A stretch of DNA of 64,000 nt from Gammaproteobacteria bacterium (lineage in GTDB: Bacteria; Pseudomonadota; Gammaproteobacteria; GCA-002705445; GCA-002716945), in assembly GCA_002716945.1 (NCBI GenBank), contig PBCF01000003.1, forward strand, positions 1 to 64,000, read 5' to 3'. Of the stretch, positions 9,365 to 18,098 are shown piece after piece. Under the pieces are notes generated by a model. The model did not search any database. It was given only the letters and a program-made list of their open reading frames with translations, and was not told where the DNA came from. Every line of letters starts with the position of its first letter. Positions within the stretch are counted from its first letter, which is position 1. The position numbers and the translations under genes were made by a program.

Positions 9365-9931
9365 CTATGTTTTTGGAAGCGTTACACCTTTTTGGCCTTG
9401 ATATTTGCCTTTTCGATCTTTGTATGAAGTCTCGCATACATCGTCTGATTCCAAAAATATAAATTGAGCAACTCCTTCGTTAGCATAAATTTTTGCTGGT
9501 AATGGTGTTGTGTTTGAAAATTCTAATGTTACATGTCCTTCCCATTCAGGCTCAAGAGGAGTCACATTAACAATGATTCCACATCTGGCATAAGTAGATT
9601 TACCTAAACAAAGCGTTAGGACTTGTCGTGGTATTCTGAAATATTCCACAGTACTTGCAAGTGCAAATGAATTTGGAGGAATAATACAGACATCTGATTT
9701 CACATTTACAAAACTATTCTCATCAAAGGATTTTGGATCGACAAATGATGAATTGATATTTGTAAAAATTTTAAATTCATCAGAACAGCGAACATCATAA
9801 CCATAACTAGATGTCCCGAAAGAGACAATACTGCCTTTCCCATTTTCTTTTATCTGATTTTCTTGGAATGGCTCGATCATCTTGTGTTTCAGAGCCATTT
9901 CTTTAATCCATCTGTCTGATTTAATTGTCAT
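9365..9931 (-). CDS. dcd: dCTP deaminase
   Basis: Deaminates dCTP to dUTP, feeding thymidylate synthesis. The 188-residue length and the motifs [32 protein letters not shown] and [20 protein letters not shown] match the trimeric Dcd/DUT fold, including the conserved Ser/Arg of the KSTYAR loop and the catalytic Glu in GHVTLE. It is upstream of the FemAB-like gene and downstream of mrp in the order mrp-dcd, also seen in other gammaproteobacteria. The NT5C-like gene at 9979 is divergent. Confidence 0.95.
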   Translation of the reverse strand: MTIKSDRWIKEMALKHKMIEPFQENQIKENGKGSIVSFGTSSYGYDVRCSDEFKIFTNINSSFVDPKSFDENSFVNVKSDVCIIPPNSFALASTVEYFRIPRQVLTLCLGKSTYARCGIIVNVTPLEPEWEGHVTLEFSNTTPLPAKIYANEGVAQFIFLESDDVCETSYKDRKGKYQGQKGVTLPKT

Positions 9932-9978
9932 GAGATACTTATCATAACATATTATAATTTTATGCTATCATACAGAAC

Positions 9979-10428
9979 ATGAAAATATTGTACGTAGACA
10001 TGGATGGAGTCTTAGTAGACCCAAATTCTGCTCTAACAAAATTAAGTTCGGAAATTAAAGAAAAATATAAAAACAATATTTATGACGCACCAGGTTTTTT
10101 CGCGTTAATGGACCCTCTGCCTGATGCTATAGATTCATATAAATATTTGTGTAAAAAATTTGATACTTATATTCTAACAGCAGCGCCCTGGAATAATCCC
10201 ACTGCCGCAAATGATAAAATTGACTGGATTCAGAAATATCTTAATGAAGAAGCTTATAAAAGGGTAATAATTAGTCATAACAAAAATTTAAATAGCGGAG
10301 ATTATATCATTGATGATAAATTGCGTAATGGTGTTGACAAATTCAAAGGAACACATATTCATTTTGGCACAGAAATATACCCTGACTGGAAATCAGTTAT
10401 TTCTTTTCTTGATAAAGAAATATCATAA
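9979..10428 (+). CDS. Putative 5'(3')-deoxyribonucleotidase (NT5C-like HAD)
   Basis: A 149-residue HAD-fold protein. Motif I is VDMDGVLVDPN with the nucleophile and acid/base Asp pair, and YILTAAPWNNP carries the motif II Thr. RVIISHNKNL supplies the motif III Lys, and YIIDDKLRNG the motif IV Asp pair. The arrangement, and YDAPGFFALMDPLPDAI after motif I, match the NT5C family, which dephosphorylates deoxynucleotide monophosphates. Its position divergent from dcd suits a role in dNTP pool control. Substrate specificity is inferred. Confidence 0.75.
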   Translation: MKILYVDMDGVLVDPNSALTKLSSEIKEKYKNNIYDAPGFFALMDPLPDAIDSYKYLCKKFDTYILTAAPWNNPTAANDKIDWIQKYLNEEAYKRVIISHNKNLNSGDYIIDDKLRNGVDKFKGTHIHFGTEIYPDWKSVISFLDKEIS

Positions 10429-10447
10429 AATTATTTAGTAACTAAAT

Positions 10448-11530
10448 TTAGTCGTTTTGAATGACAATTTTTGGAAATACGGAGCTATAATCCTTTTTCC
10501 GCATGGATAATGTGGCAGCCATTTTTCTGGCAATTTCTCTATATGCCATTGATGATTGGGATTCCGGATCTGCAGAGACCGTCGGTGTGCCTTTATCCAT
10601 TTCCTCGCGAATACGTTTTTCCAAAGGTAGTTCACCTAAAAGTTTAACATCATTTTCACTAGCAAGTTGTTCACCACCTCCTTGTCCAAAAATACTTTCT
10701 ACAGTGCCACATTTCGGACAAACAAATGTACTCATATTTTCAACTATACCAAGTACAGGTACTTCAACTTTTTCAAACATTTTTAATCCTTTTCTGGCAT
10801 CAATTAAAGAGATGTCTTGAGGAGTGGTAACAATTACAGCCCCACTGACTGGTATTTTTTGACAAAGAGTCAATTGCACATCACCTGTACCAGGAGGTAA
10901 ATCAATTATTAAAAAATCTACATCTTTCCAATTGGTATCCGTTAACAGTTGTTCTAAAGCTTGTGTAACCATTGGACCTCTCCAAATCATTGGAGTCTCT
11001 TCTTCTACTAACAACCCTATAGACATAGTCTGTAAACCATGACCTATTTTTGGTTCTAAAGATTTTCCATCAACTGAATCTGGTCTACCGCCTACCCCCA
11101 TCATTTTAGGAATACTGGGGCCATAAATATCGGCATCCAAAATTGCAGCCGATGCTCCTTCAGCTTTAAGGGCTAATGCAAGGTTTACGGCAGTCGTAGA
11201 TTTTCCTACTCCTCCTTTACCTGATGCAATAGCAATAATGTTTTTAATACCTTTTATTCTATCTACACTTTTTTGGACCGTATGAGGAATGATTTCATAG
11301 TTTAAATCCAATGTTATATTAGCTTTTGGGTATGCTTCTTTGATTTTATTATGTAAATTTTCATGGAATGCTTTCATAATTCCTTCAGCAGGCCATCCCA
11401 AAGTGATTTTAACTGAAACGTTATCCCCATCTACAGTTATATCTTTTACCGTATTAGCTGTAACTAAATCAGTTCCCATATAAGAACATTGATAATCTTT
11501 TAATATGGATTCAATATTTTCTTTTTGCAT
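10448..11530 (-). CDS. mrp: Mrp/ApbC-type P-loop ATPase, Fe-S cluster carrier
   Basis: A MinD/ParA-like ATPase thought to carry and transfer 4Fe-4S clusters. The 360-residue protein has an N-terminal DUF59/MIP18 domain (about residues 1-90), the deviant Walker A ASGKGGVGKSTTAVNLAL, a Walker B-like FLIIDLPPGTGD, and the cluster-binding CxxC in VCPKCGTVES. It is divergent from metG and upstream of dcd, a conserved arrangement in gammaproteobacteria. It may serve the many Fe-S proteins encoded here, including Nth, IspH and the Dsr proteins. Confidence 0.94.
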   Translation of the reverse strand: MQKENIESILKDYQCSYMGTDLVTANTVKDITVDGDNVSVKITLGWPAEGIMKAFHENLHNKIKEAYPKANITLDLNYEIIPHTVQKSVDRIKGIKNIIAIASGKGGVGKSTTAVNLALALKAEGASAAILDADIYGPSIPKMMGVGGRPDSVDGKSLEPKIGHGLQTMSIGLLVEEETPMIWRGPMVTQALEQLLTDTNWKDVDFLIIDLPPGTGDVQLTLCQKIPVSGAVIVTTPQDISLIDARKGLKMFEKVEVPVLGIVENMSTFVCPKCGTVESIFGQGGGEQLASENDVKLLGELPLEKRIREEMDKGTPTVSADPESQSSMAYREIARKMAATLSMRKKDYSSVFPKIVIQND

Positions 11531-11618
11531 AACCTTAGTCCTTTTAATGTTACTATAAAATTAAGATTGGTATATTATAACGTGTAATCATAATAGTTAT
11601 AGAAAAAATATTAAGTCT

Positions 11619-13265
11619 ATGAAAAAAATAATTGTCACGAGCGCCTTACCCTATGCTAATGGTTCTATACACCTGGGACATCTTGTTGAATATCTACAAA
11701 CAGATATTTGGGTTAGAAATCAAAAAATGAGTGGGAATAATTGCATCTATATTTGCGCTGATGATGCTCATGGAACGCCAATTATGCTTAAAGCTCAAGA
11801 ACTCAAAATAACCCCCGAGAAATTAATTGAAAAAATTTACAAAGAACATGTGAATGATTTTTCAGATTTTCAAATTGAATTTGACAATTACTATACAACT
11901 CATTCGGATGAAAATAAGTTTTTTTCTGAATTAATATATTCAAAGCTTTATCAAAACGGAGATATTATCAGTAAAACTATTAGTCAATTTTATGATGCAG
12001 AAGCAAATATGTTTTTACCAGATAGATATGTCAGAGGAGATTGTCCAAAATGTGGAGCAAAAGATCAGTACGGTGATTCATGCGAAGAATGTGGAGCATC
12101 TTACTCTTCATCAGAAATTAAAAATCCTATATCCACAATAACGCAATCAATCCCTATAACTAAAAAAAGTGAACATCAATTCTTTAAATTAAGATCATAT
12201 GAGAAATTTTTAAAAAAATGGGTGAGCGACAAAACATTACAAAAAGAAATCAGAAATAAACTTGATGAGTGGTTATCTGAAGGATTATCTGATTGGGACA
12301 TCACTAGAGACGCGCCTTATTTTGGGTTTGAGATTCCAAACACTAAAGATAAATATTTTTATGTTTGGCTTGATGCACCTATTGGCTATATTGCTTCATA
12401 TAAAAATTATTGCGATAAAAATAATAAAGAGTTCGATGAAGATTGGAGTGAAAATTCTGACACAGAATTATACCACTTCATTGGAAAAGACATTGCTTAT
12501 TTCCATGCATTATTTTGGCCCGCAATGTTAGAAGGTTCCGGCTTTAAAAAACCCAATGCAATTTTTTGTCATGGTTTTTTAACAATTGATGGTGAAAAAA
12601 TGTCAAAATCAAGAGGAACTTTTTTTAATGCTCGTACTTATCTCAATCATTTAAAACCTGAATACTTGAGATATTATTTTGCAAGTCGTCTAAATAATAA
12701 AATAGAAGATATAGATTTAAGCTTTGATGACTTTTGTTCTAGAGTCAACTCAGATTTAATTGGTAAAATTGTAAATATTGGAAGTAGATGTGCGAAATTT
12801 ATTAATACAGATTTTGAGAATAAATTATCAGATAAAATAAAAAATCAAAAATTAATAGATAAAACATTAGGTAGTTTAGATCAGATTGTTTCAAACTATG
12901 AAAGTAGAAATTACGCAACAAATATTAGATTAATTACATCATTAGCAGATGATATAAATAAATACCTAGACGATGAGAAACCATGGATTAAAATTAAAAA
13001 TAATGACGAAAAGGATTCTGTCCAAGATATTTGTACTGATGGGTTGAATTTATTTAGAATTTTAATTGGTTATCTCAAACCCATTCTACCAGAATTATCT
13101 AGTAAAGTAGAAGATATATTACAATGCGCAACAATAAGATGGGATAATATCAATACATTGCTATTATCCAATGAAATCAAAAAGTTTGTTCCTATCATTA
13201 CAAGAATAGATAAAGAGTGGATTGAGAACATGAAAAAAGAAAATGAGGATAATAGTGATGTCTAA
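11619..13265 (+). CDS. metG: Methionyl-tRNA synthetase, catalytic and anticodon part
   Basis: Charges tRNA-Met. It shows the class I motif as HLGH (NGSIHLGHLVEYLQTD), a four-cysteine zinc knuckle (CPKCG...CEECG, about residues 144-162) and the KMSKS loop (GEKMSKSRGTF). It stops at residue 548, shorter than the E. coli enzyme (677), because the C-terminal tRNA-binding domain lies in the next reading frame (13258-13584), overlapping by eight bases. Catalytic and anticodon-binding parts appear intact, and no other defect is visible. Confidence 0.95.
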   Translation: MKKIIVTSALPYANGSIHLGHLVEYLQTDIWVRNQKMSGNNCIYICADDAHGTPIMLKAQELKITPEKLIEKIYKEHVNDFSDFQIEFDNYYTTHSDENKFFSELIYSKLYQNGDIISKTISQFYDAEANMFLPDRYVRGDCPKCGAKDQYGDSCEECGASYSSSEIKNPISTITQSIPITKKSEHQFFKLRSYEKFLKKWVSDKTLQKEIRNKLDEWLSEGLSDWDITRDAPYFGFEIPNTKDKYFYVWLDAPIGYIASYKNYCDKNNKEFDEDWSENSDTELYHFIGKDIAYFHALFWPAMLEGSGFKKPNAIFCHGFLTIDGEKMSKSRGTFFNARTYLNHLKPEYLRYYFASRLNNKIEDIDLSFDDFCSRVNSDLIGKIVNIGSRCAKFINTDFENKLSDKIKNQKLIDKTLGSLDQIVSNYESRNYATNIRLITSLADDINKYLDDEKPWIKIKNNDEKDSVQDICTDGLNLFRILIGYLKPILPELSSKVEDILQCATIRWDNINTLLLSNEIKKFVPIITRIDKEWIENMKKENEDNSDV

Positions 13266-13584
13266 TAAAATTACAATAGATGATTTTTTAAAAATTGATT
13301 TAAGAATCGGTAAAATTATAGGTGCTAAAGCTGTTGAAGACTCTAGAAAAATGATTGAATTGAAAGTAGATATAGGAGAAGAAACTAGAACAGTTTTTGC
13401 TGGTATAAAAAAATCATATCAACCAGAAAGTTTAGTCGATAAACTAGTTGTTGTTATTACCAATCTGGAACCTAGAGAAATGAAATTTGGAACTTCTGAT
13501 GGTATGATTTTAGCCGCACAAGATGAAGAAGTTGTTATATTGCAACCAGAAAAAAATATAAAACCAGGATCGAAAATCTCATGA
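13258..13584 (+). CDS. Separate C-terminal tRNA-binding domain of MetRS
   Basis: The 108-residue product matches the C-terminal OB-fold domain usually fused to MetG: KIDLRIGKIIGAKAVEDSRK, VDIGEETRTVFAGI, VVVITNLEPREMKFGTSDGM and an LAAQDEE tail. In this family the domain dimerises and grips tRNA. The ATG at 13258 lies within the last codons of metG in the +1 frame (ATGTCTAA contains both the start and the metG stop), suggesting translational coupling. It is either a genuine split gene or a single-base frameshift near base 13262. The four-base overlap with the next gene shows the operon continues normally. Confidence 0.85.
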   Translation: MSNKITIDDFLKIDLRIGKIIGAKAVEDSRKMIELKVDIGEETRTVFAGIKKSYQPESLVDKLVVVITNLEPREMKFGTSDGMILAAQDEEVVILQPEKNIKPGSKIS

Positions 13585-14198
13585 CCAAAAAAAATTTATT
13601 GTTAATCGAAAAAATTATAAATGCATTACCTCAACTTCAATGTCAAAAATGTGAATATGATGATTGTTCTCGTTATGCTGAAGCTATAGTTCTAAACCAA
13701 GAAGCTATTGATAAATGTGAACCGGGATCTAAAAATACCGCAAAACTTCTAGAAAATATCTTGTCTCAGACTGATGCTGAAATTAAAACACAGAAAATAA
13801 AAAAATATAATGTAGCAACAATAAAATCGAATAATTGTATTGGATGTAAAATTTGCCTCAATGTTTGCCCAGTAGACGCCATTATCGGAGCTAAACACCA
13901 AATACATTATATAGTTGAAGATTTATGCAATGGATGTGAATTATGTATACCTCAATGTCCAGTAGACTGTATGGAAATGATTGAAAATAAAAAAAGCGAA
14001 TCATGGGTATGGCCTAGCTCAGAATCAGAGAAATCTAAGAAAAATTACTATCAAAAACTAAAAAGAACCAAATCTCAAAAAACTCAAATTAAAGATTGTC
14101 TAGATAATTTGACTCAAGAAAGTCAAATAAAAAAATATATAAAAGATGCTATAAAAAAAGAATCTATCAGAAGAGAAAAAGTAAAAATATATGAATAA
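13581..14198 (+). CDS. Orphan soluble RnfB-like ferredoxin
   Basis: The 205-residue protein aligns with RnfB: an N-terminal ALPQLQCQKCEYDDCSRYAE motif for a 4Fe-4S cluster, then two ferredoxin motifs, CIGCKICLNVCP and CNGCELCIPQCP, and the terminal SWVWP segment. The hydrophobic membrane anchor of true RnfB is missing, so the protein should be soluble. No other rnf gene is present here. In pseudomonads the whole rnfABCDGE set occupies this metG-nth interval, so this looks like a retained single member. The electron partner is unknown. It overlaps both neighbours by 4-8 bases. Confidence 0.85.
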   Translation: MTKKNLLLIEKIINALPQLQCQKCEYDDCSRYAEAIVLNQEAIDKCEPGSKNTAKLLENILSQTDAEIKTQKIKKYNVATIKSNNCIGCKICLNVCPVDAIIGAKHQIHYIVEDLCNGCELCIPQCPVDCMEMIENKKSESWVWPSSESEKSKKNYYQKLKRTKSQKTQIKDCLDNLTQESQIKKYIKDAIKKESIRREKVKIYE

Positions 14199-14829
14199 AT
14201 CCGCAATCTCGAAAATATTTGAGATTTTAAAAAAAGATAGACCTAAACCTACAACTGAACTTAAATATAAATCTAAATTCCAATTGTTAATAAGCGTAAT
14301 TCTGTCAGCACAAGCAACTGATAAAAGTGTTAATTCTTCAACAGTAAAATTATTCAAAATTGCAGGAACACCAGAAAAAATTTTCAATTTAGGAGAAAAA
14401 AAATTAAAAAATTACATCAGAAATATAGGTCTTTTTAATTCAAAGGCTAAGAATGTCATCAAAACATCAGAAATTATTTTCAAACAGTACAATAATAAAA
14501 TTCCATCTACTAGAGATAGTTTACAAAAACTTCCTGGTGTAGGTCGCAAGACTGCAAATGTTGTGTTGAATAATGCATTTGGCGAACCCACTATTGGAGT
14601 TGATACGCATGTATATAGAGTATCAAATAGATTAGGAATAGCGCCTGGTAAGAATGTTCTAGAAGTTGAGAACAACCTAGAAAAAAATATTCCAAATAAA
14701 TATAAACATCATGCACATCACTGGTTAATTTTTCTTGGAAGATATACATGCTTAGCCAGAAAACCTTTGTGTACAAAATGCAAAGTAATTAAATTTTGTA
14801 GATATAAGAAAAAGACTGACCATGATTAA
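14191..14829 (+). CDS. nth: Endonuclease III
   Basis: A base-excision repair glycosylase/AP lyase for oxidised pyrimidines. It has the helix-hairpin-helix LPGVGRKTANVVLN with the catalytic Lys, the catalytic Asp in GVDTHVYRVSNRLG, and the C-terminal 4Fe-4S motif C-x6-C-x2-C-x5-C (starting CLARKPLC). The length of 212 residues is typical. It is the fourth gene of the metG operon, overlapping the RnfB-like gene and the following membrane gene by eight bases each. Confidence 0.96.
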   Translation: MNKSAISKIFEILKKDRPKPTTELKYKSKFQLLISVILSAQATDKSVNSSTVKLFKIAGTPEKIFNLGEKKLKNYIRNIGLFNSKAKNVIKTSEIIFKQYNNKIPSTRDSLQKLPGVGRKTANVVLNNAFGEPTIGVDTHVYRVSNRLGIAPGKNVLEVENNLEKNIPNKYKHHAHHWLIFLGRYTCLARKPLCTKCKVIKFCRYKKKTDHD

Positions 14830-15172
14830 TAAAGAATTTTTTATTTTTTTTACAATCATAGGTCTAGGAATATTTCTCGGATTTGGTGTTTCTATTTCTA
14901 TGATAGTTCTAATTTTTGTCTCTCTAGTATTTATATATCTATTTTTAAACAGAAAAAATAGAATGATTGGACTTCCATCTTTAGTTGCGACATTAACGGT
15001 TTTATTTGTATTATATCTTTTTGGTTTGTTAGGAGACTGTCATTTATGTACAACCAAAAAAGATGGTGTTATTTTTTTTTGCAACAGATTAATTAACATG
15101 GCGCCTTTAAATTATGAGAAACAATTGGGTGACAACACATGTACAAAAGAATTAATATGGGTTTATCCTTAG
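14822..15172 (+). CDS. Small membrane protein with Cys-rich tail, unrecognised
   Basis: The 116-residue protein starts inside the last codons of nth, so it is probably translationally coupled. It has three hydrophobic stretches (about residues 5-20, 22-42 and 55-72) and a polar C-terminal region with cysteines in CHLCT, FFCN and NTCT, which could bind metal or form disulfides. I recognise no family. Its last base abuts the convergent mazG-like gene. Confidence 0.6.
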   Translation: MINKEFFIFFTIIGLGIFLGFGVSISMIVLIFVSLVFIYLFLNRKNRMIGLPSLVATLTVLFVLYLFGLLGDCHLCTTKKDGVIFFCNRLINMAPLNYEKQLGDNTCTKELIWVYP

Positions 15173-15535
15173 TTATAATTTTTTAATCATATTCCATATC
15201 TCTGACATTTCATCTGGTTCAGCTATTTCTTTACCTCTACCCTGAAGTATACTAAGAACTTTTTCAAACCTAGTTTGAAATTTATTATTTGCTGACTCTA
15301 ATAAATGATTCGGATTTATTTGTAAATGTCTAGACAAGCTAATGAGTGTGAACAACAAATCTCCTAATTCTTCTTTAACATGTTTTTCATCATTTTTTTC
15401 TATGGCGCTTTCAATTTCAGCCGTTTCTTCTTTAATTTTATCAATAATGCCACGTACTTCTAACCAATCTAAACCAACTTCTTTGGCTCTGATTTGAAGA
15501 ATAATAGATTCATCAAAAATATTTTTCTCGCTCAT
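15173..15535 (-). CDS. Single-domain MazG-type nucleotide pyrophosphohydrolase
   Basis: It has the MazG metal-binding pattern EETAE...EELGD (KEELGDLLFTLISLSRHL) and the C-terminal ANNKFQTRFEKV followed by EMSEIWNMIK. These correspond to the C-terminal catalytic half of E. coli MazG (263 residues); here only one copy of about 120 residues exists. MazG enzymes hydrolyse NTPs to NMPs and pyrophosphate. I chose ATG 15535 over the TTG at 15544. Its 5' end is 30 bases from the divergent amgK start. Confidence 0.85.
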   Translation of the reverse strand: MSEKNIFDESIILQIRAKEVGLDWLEVRGIIDKIKEETAEIESAIEKNDEKHVKEELGDLLFTLISLSRHLQINPNHLLESANNKFQTRFEKVLSILQGRGKEIAEPDEMSEIWNMIKKL

Positions 15536-15565
15536 TTGTATCAATTATATAATAATATTGACTAC

Positions 15566-16540
15566 ATGAATGTAAATAGATCAAAAATATTAAATGATTG
15601 GATAAAACAATTTTATCCTAATGACTATAAAATAGAACCTGCATCTAGCGATGCTAGTTTTAGAACTTACTTTAAAATAACATCAAACAATCAATCAAAA
15701 ATAATCATGGACGCTCCACCAAATCATGAACAAATTAAACCATTTCTAGATATTACATATCTTCTAAAAGAAGCAGGATTAAATGTTCCTGAGATTTTTG
15801 AAGTAAATGAAGAAGATGGATTTATTTTGATGTCAGATTTAGGGAAGTCTTTGTATTTAAGTCAATTAAATAATGAAACAGTCTATTGTTTGTATACTGA
15901 TGCAATAGACGCAATACACAAAATGCAATCTAATATCGATACAACGAATCTTAACATTTTTAATGAAGGAGAATATATGTTCGAAATGAATTTATTTAAA
16001 AAATGGTTTTTACAAGAACATTTAAAATTAAATATAAATAAAAACGAACTAATGACAATTGAAAATTGCTTCAAAGAATTGGTGGTTTTAATCAATAAAA
16101 TTCCAGTATCTTTTACTCATAGAGATTTTCATTCAAGAAATCTTTTAATGACTGAGAAAAATAACCCTGGTATTATAGATTATCAAGATGCGGTAGTTGG
16201 TCCAATCACATATGATTTAGTTTCATTGTTAAAAGATTGTTATATTTCATGGGATGAAAATCTTGTATATGAAATCGTGAAAACTAGTATGCCTAAAATA
16301 ACAAGTAATCATAATGTAGATGAGTTTTTTTTCTGGTTCGATATAACTGGTGTACAAAGACATCTGAAAGCAATTGGGATCTTTTCAAGATTATATTATA
16401 GAGATAATAAAAAAGATTTTATCAATGACATACCAAGAACCTATTCGTATATCCATAATACAATAAATAAGTATAGCGAATTAAATGAAATGAAAAGGTG
16501 CTTTAATAATATTAAATTATCCGAAATACTTAATCTATGA
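15566..16540 (+). CDS. amgK: N-acetylmuramate/N-acetylglucosamine kinase AmgK
   Basis: An aminoglycoside-phosphotransferase-fold sugar kinase that phosphorylates the anomeric carbon of MurNAc/GlcNAc in the fosfomycin-bypassing recycling route. Motifs are PASSDASFRTYFK and IIMDAPPNHEQIKPF near the N-terminus, the catalytic loop FTHRDFHSRNLL, and IIDYQDAVVGPITYDL. ATG 15566 is used because homology begins there; the frame also extends upstream to 15494, into the divergent gene. It overlaps murU by four bases (ATGA), a conserved pairing. Confidence 0.9.
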   Translation: MNVNRSKILNDWIKQFYPNDYKIEPASSDASFRTYFKITSNNQSKIIMDAPPNHEQIKPFLDITYLLKEAGLNVPEIFEVNEEDGFILMSDLGKSLYLSQLNNETVYCLYTDAIDAIHKMQSNIDTTNLNIFNEGEYMFEMNLFKKWFLQEHLKLNINKNELMTIENCFKELVVLINKIPVSFTHRDFHSRNLLMTEKNNPGIIDYQDAVVGPITYDLVSLLKDCYISWDENLVYEIVKTSMPKITSNHNVDEFFFWFDITGVQRHLKAIGIFSRLYYRDNKKDFINDIPRTYSYIHNTINKYSELNEMKRCFNNIKLSEILNL

Positions 16541-17175
16541 AAGCAATGATATTAGCATCTGGACGTGGTGAAAGAATGATGCCTATAACAAAAGATTTAC
16601 CAAAGCCAATGTTGAAAGTGGGGAATGTCACATTAATAGAAGACAAAATTATTCGTTTAGCGGAGTCTGGTGTAACAGAAATCATTATCAATGTAGGATA
16701 TTTAGGATATCAAATTAAAGATTTTGTTGGAGATGGATCGAAATTTGGGATAGAAATAACATTGAGCGATGAAGGAGATATGCCGATCGGAACTGCCAAT
16801 GGAATTAGAAAAATATTAGAATACTTTGATGATGAAAATTTTATAGTTGTTAACTCCGACATATGGACAAATTATCTATATATAGATTTGAACGATAAAT
16901 TAATTAATAATAATTATGCTCACATAATTTTAGTAAATAATCCAAATTATCATAATGGGGATTTCTCGTTGAATCAAAATTATTTGATTCAAGGCAATGA
17001 TTTTACTTTTTCAGGTATTGGCGTTTATAATCCAAAACTTTTCAAAAAATATAATGATAAGGAACTAGGAGATATTTTAAGAAAAGAAGAGAAGATTACT
17101 GGAGAAATTTATAATGGTCTTTGGTCAGATATAGGCACACCAGGGAGACTAGATGAACTGAGAAAAAAACTATAG
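16537..17175 (+). CDS. murU: N-acetylmuramate alpha-1-phosphate uridylyltransferase MurU
   Basis: A nucleotidyltransferase making UDP-MurNAc from MurNAc-1-phosphate, downstream of AmgK. It carries the sugar-nucleotide motif MILASGRGERMMPITKDLPK, then a PMLKVG segment, the metal-binding Asp in VVNSDIWTNY, and the GTANGI and SDIGTPGRL regions. At 212 residues it has the usual short form without a C-terminal hexapeptide domain. The ATGA overlap with amgK indicates coupling. Its end overlaps the convergent DUF2182 gene by six bases. Confidence 0.9.
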   Translation: MKAMILASGRGERMMPITKDLPKPMLKVGNVTLIEDKIIRLAESGVTEIIINVGYLGYQIKDFVGDGSKFGIEITLSDEGDMPIGTANGIRKILEYFDDENFIVVNSDIWTNYLYIDLNDKLINNNYAHIILVNNPNYHNGDFSLNQNYLIQGNDFTFSGIGVYNPKLFKKYNDKELGDILRKEEKITGEIYNGLWSDIGTPGRLDELRKKL

Positions 17176-18045
17176 TAATGCCAAAGAACCACCCCAAGCA
17201 ATAAATATTATCCCTGTAATTCTTCTAAATAATAATGGATGTTTATAAGATAATTTTTCAAAAAGGACAAAAACAGTCAAAACCATTACCCACATTATAT
17301 TCATAACACCCAACGCAAAAAGTGTAAGCATTAGAGCCCAACAACATCCTATACAATAAAAACCATGTCTGTATCCGATAATAAATGCACCTAAATCGCC
17401 ATCCTTCCAATTATTAGTAAGAAAACCTATTGGTGATTGACAAACACTTAAACAAGCATCCTTCCAAGGTGTAAACTGATATATCCCAGCCAGTATCAAT
17501 ACAATCACTCCTATGTATCCGTGCATAGGTTCCATCATAGGATTTAACATACCGTTTTGATGCATAAGATACTGAGGAAAGGTTATTACTAGACTAAACA
17601 ACACCCAGCTCATTAAATAACCAATCAATAAAATTAAAGGTGAAGAAGCTTCTATGCCTTGTTCTTTTCTTCTTAATATTAATGTTGTAAATAATAAAAG
17701 CATTGGAAGAATTGATGGTGTCATCATTGCAATCATCATAACTGCCCACATTAAAAAAAGAAGAATAAAGTCTTTAAAACTCCAAACTCCATCCATAGGA
17801 GGCATCCATGATAATATCGAACCTACCAAACTTTTCGAAGAATTCATGGGCATATTCATATCACCATGATCCATAGGCATATCCATTGTAGTGTTGGTTG
17901 TAAACGGAAGAGTATTCATATGCCATCCCATGCCAAGGATGTATAACCATGAAACCAATAGTACAGCTGTAACACCAACGTATACAACCATTCTATCTTT
18001 CAATGGTAAATTGATATCTTGTTTATTATTTGTATTAAGATTCAC
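17170..18045 (-). CDS. DUF2182 integral membrane protein, probably metal-related
   Basis: A 291-residue polytopic protein of the DUF2182 family, described as predicted metal-binding membrane proteins. Six to seven hydrophobic segments are seen, with family-typical WAVMMIAMMTPSILPMLLLF and YCIGCCWALMLTLFALG. A Met/His-rich periplasmic stretch (TTMDMPMDHGDMNMPMN, about residues 52-68) looks suited to copper. DUF2182 genes often sit beside DUF1326 genes, as here (18099-18893), so the two may form a metal-handling unit. The metal is inferred. Confidence 0.8.
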   Translation of the reverse strand: MNLNTNNKQDINLPLKDRMVVYVGVTAVLLVSWLYILGMGWHMNTLPFTTNTTMDMPMDHGDMNMPMNSSKSLVGSILSWMPPMDGVWSFKDFILLFLMWAVMMIAMMTPSILPMLLLFTTLILRRKEQGIEASSPLILLIGYLMSWVLFSLVITFPQYLMHQNGMLNPMMEPMHGYIGVIVLILAGIYQFTPWKDACLSVCQSPIGFLTNNWKDGDLGAFIIGYRHGFYCIGCCWALMLTLFALGVMNIMWVMVLTVFVLFEKLSYKHPLLFRRITGIIFIAWGGSLALL

Positions 18046-18057
18046 AATTACAAAATA

Positions 18058-18088
18058 TTAGACGACCCATTATAAATGAGTCGTCTAA
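18058..18088 (-). terminator. Hairpin between DUF1326 and DUF2182 genes
   Basis: The sequence forms a 13-bp stem with one mismatch (18058-18070 with 18076-18088) and a five-base loop. On the minus strand it is followed by a short T-rich run (TATTTTG). It lies between the DUF1326 stop and the downstream DUF2182 start, so it could be a partial terminator that lowers expression of the second gene. Confidence 0.6.
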
Positions 18089-18098
18089 ATTTTAAGAA

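Noticed and set aside
9363..9437. Extended N-terminus of the FemAB-like protein
   Set aside because: The extra 25 residues lie inside dcd in another frame and do not resemble the family; GTG 9362 fits better.
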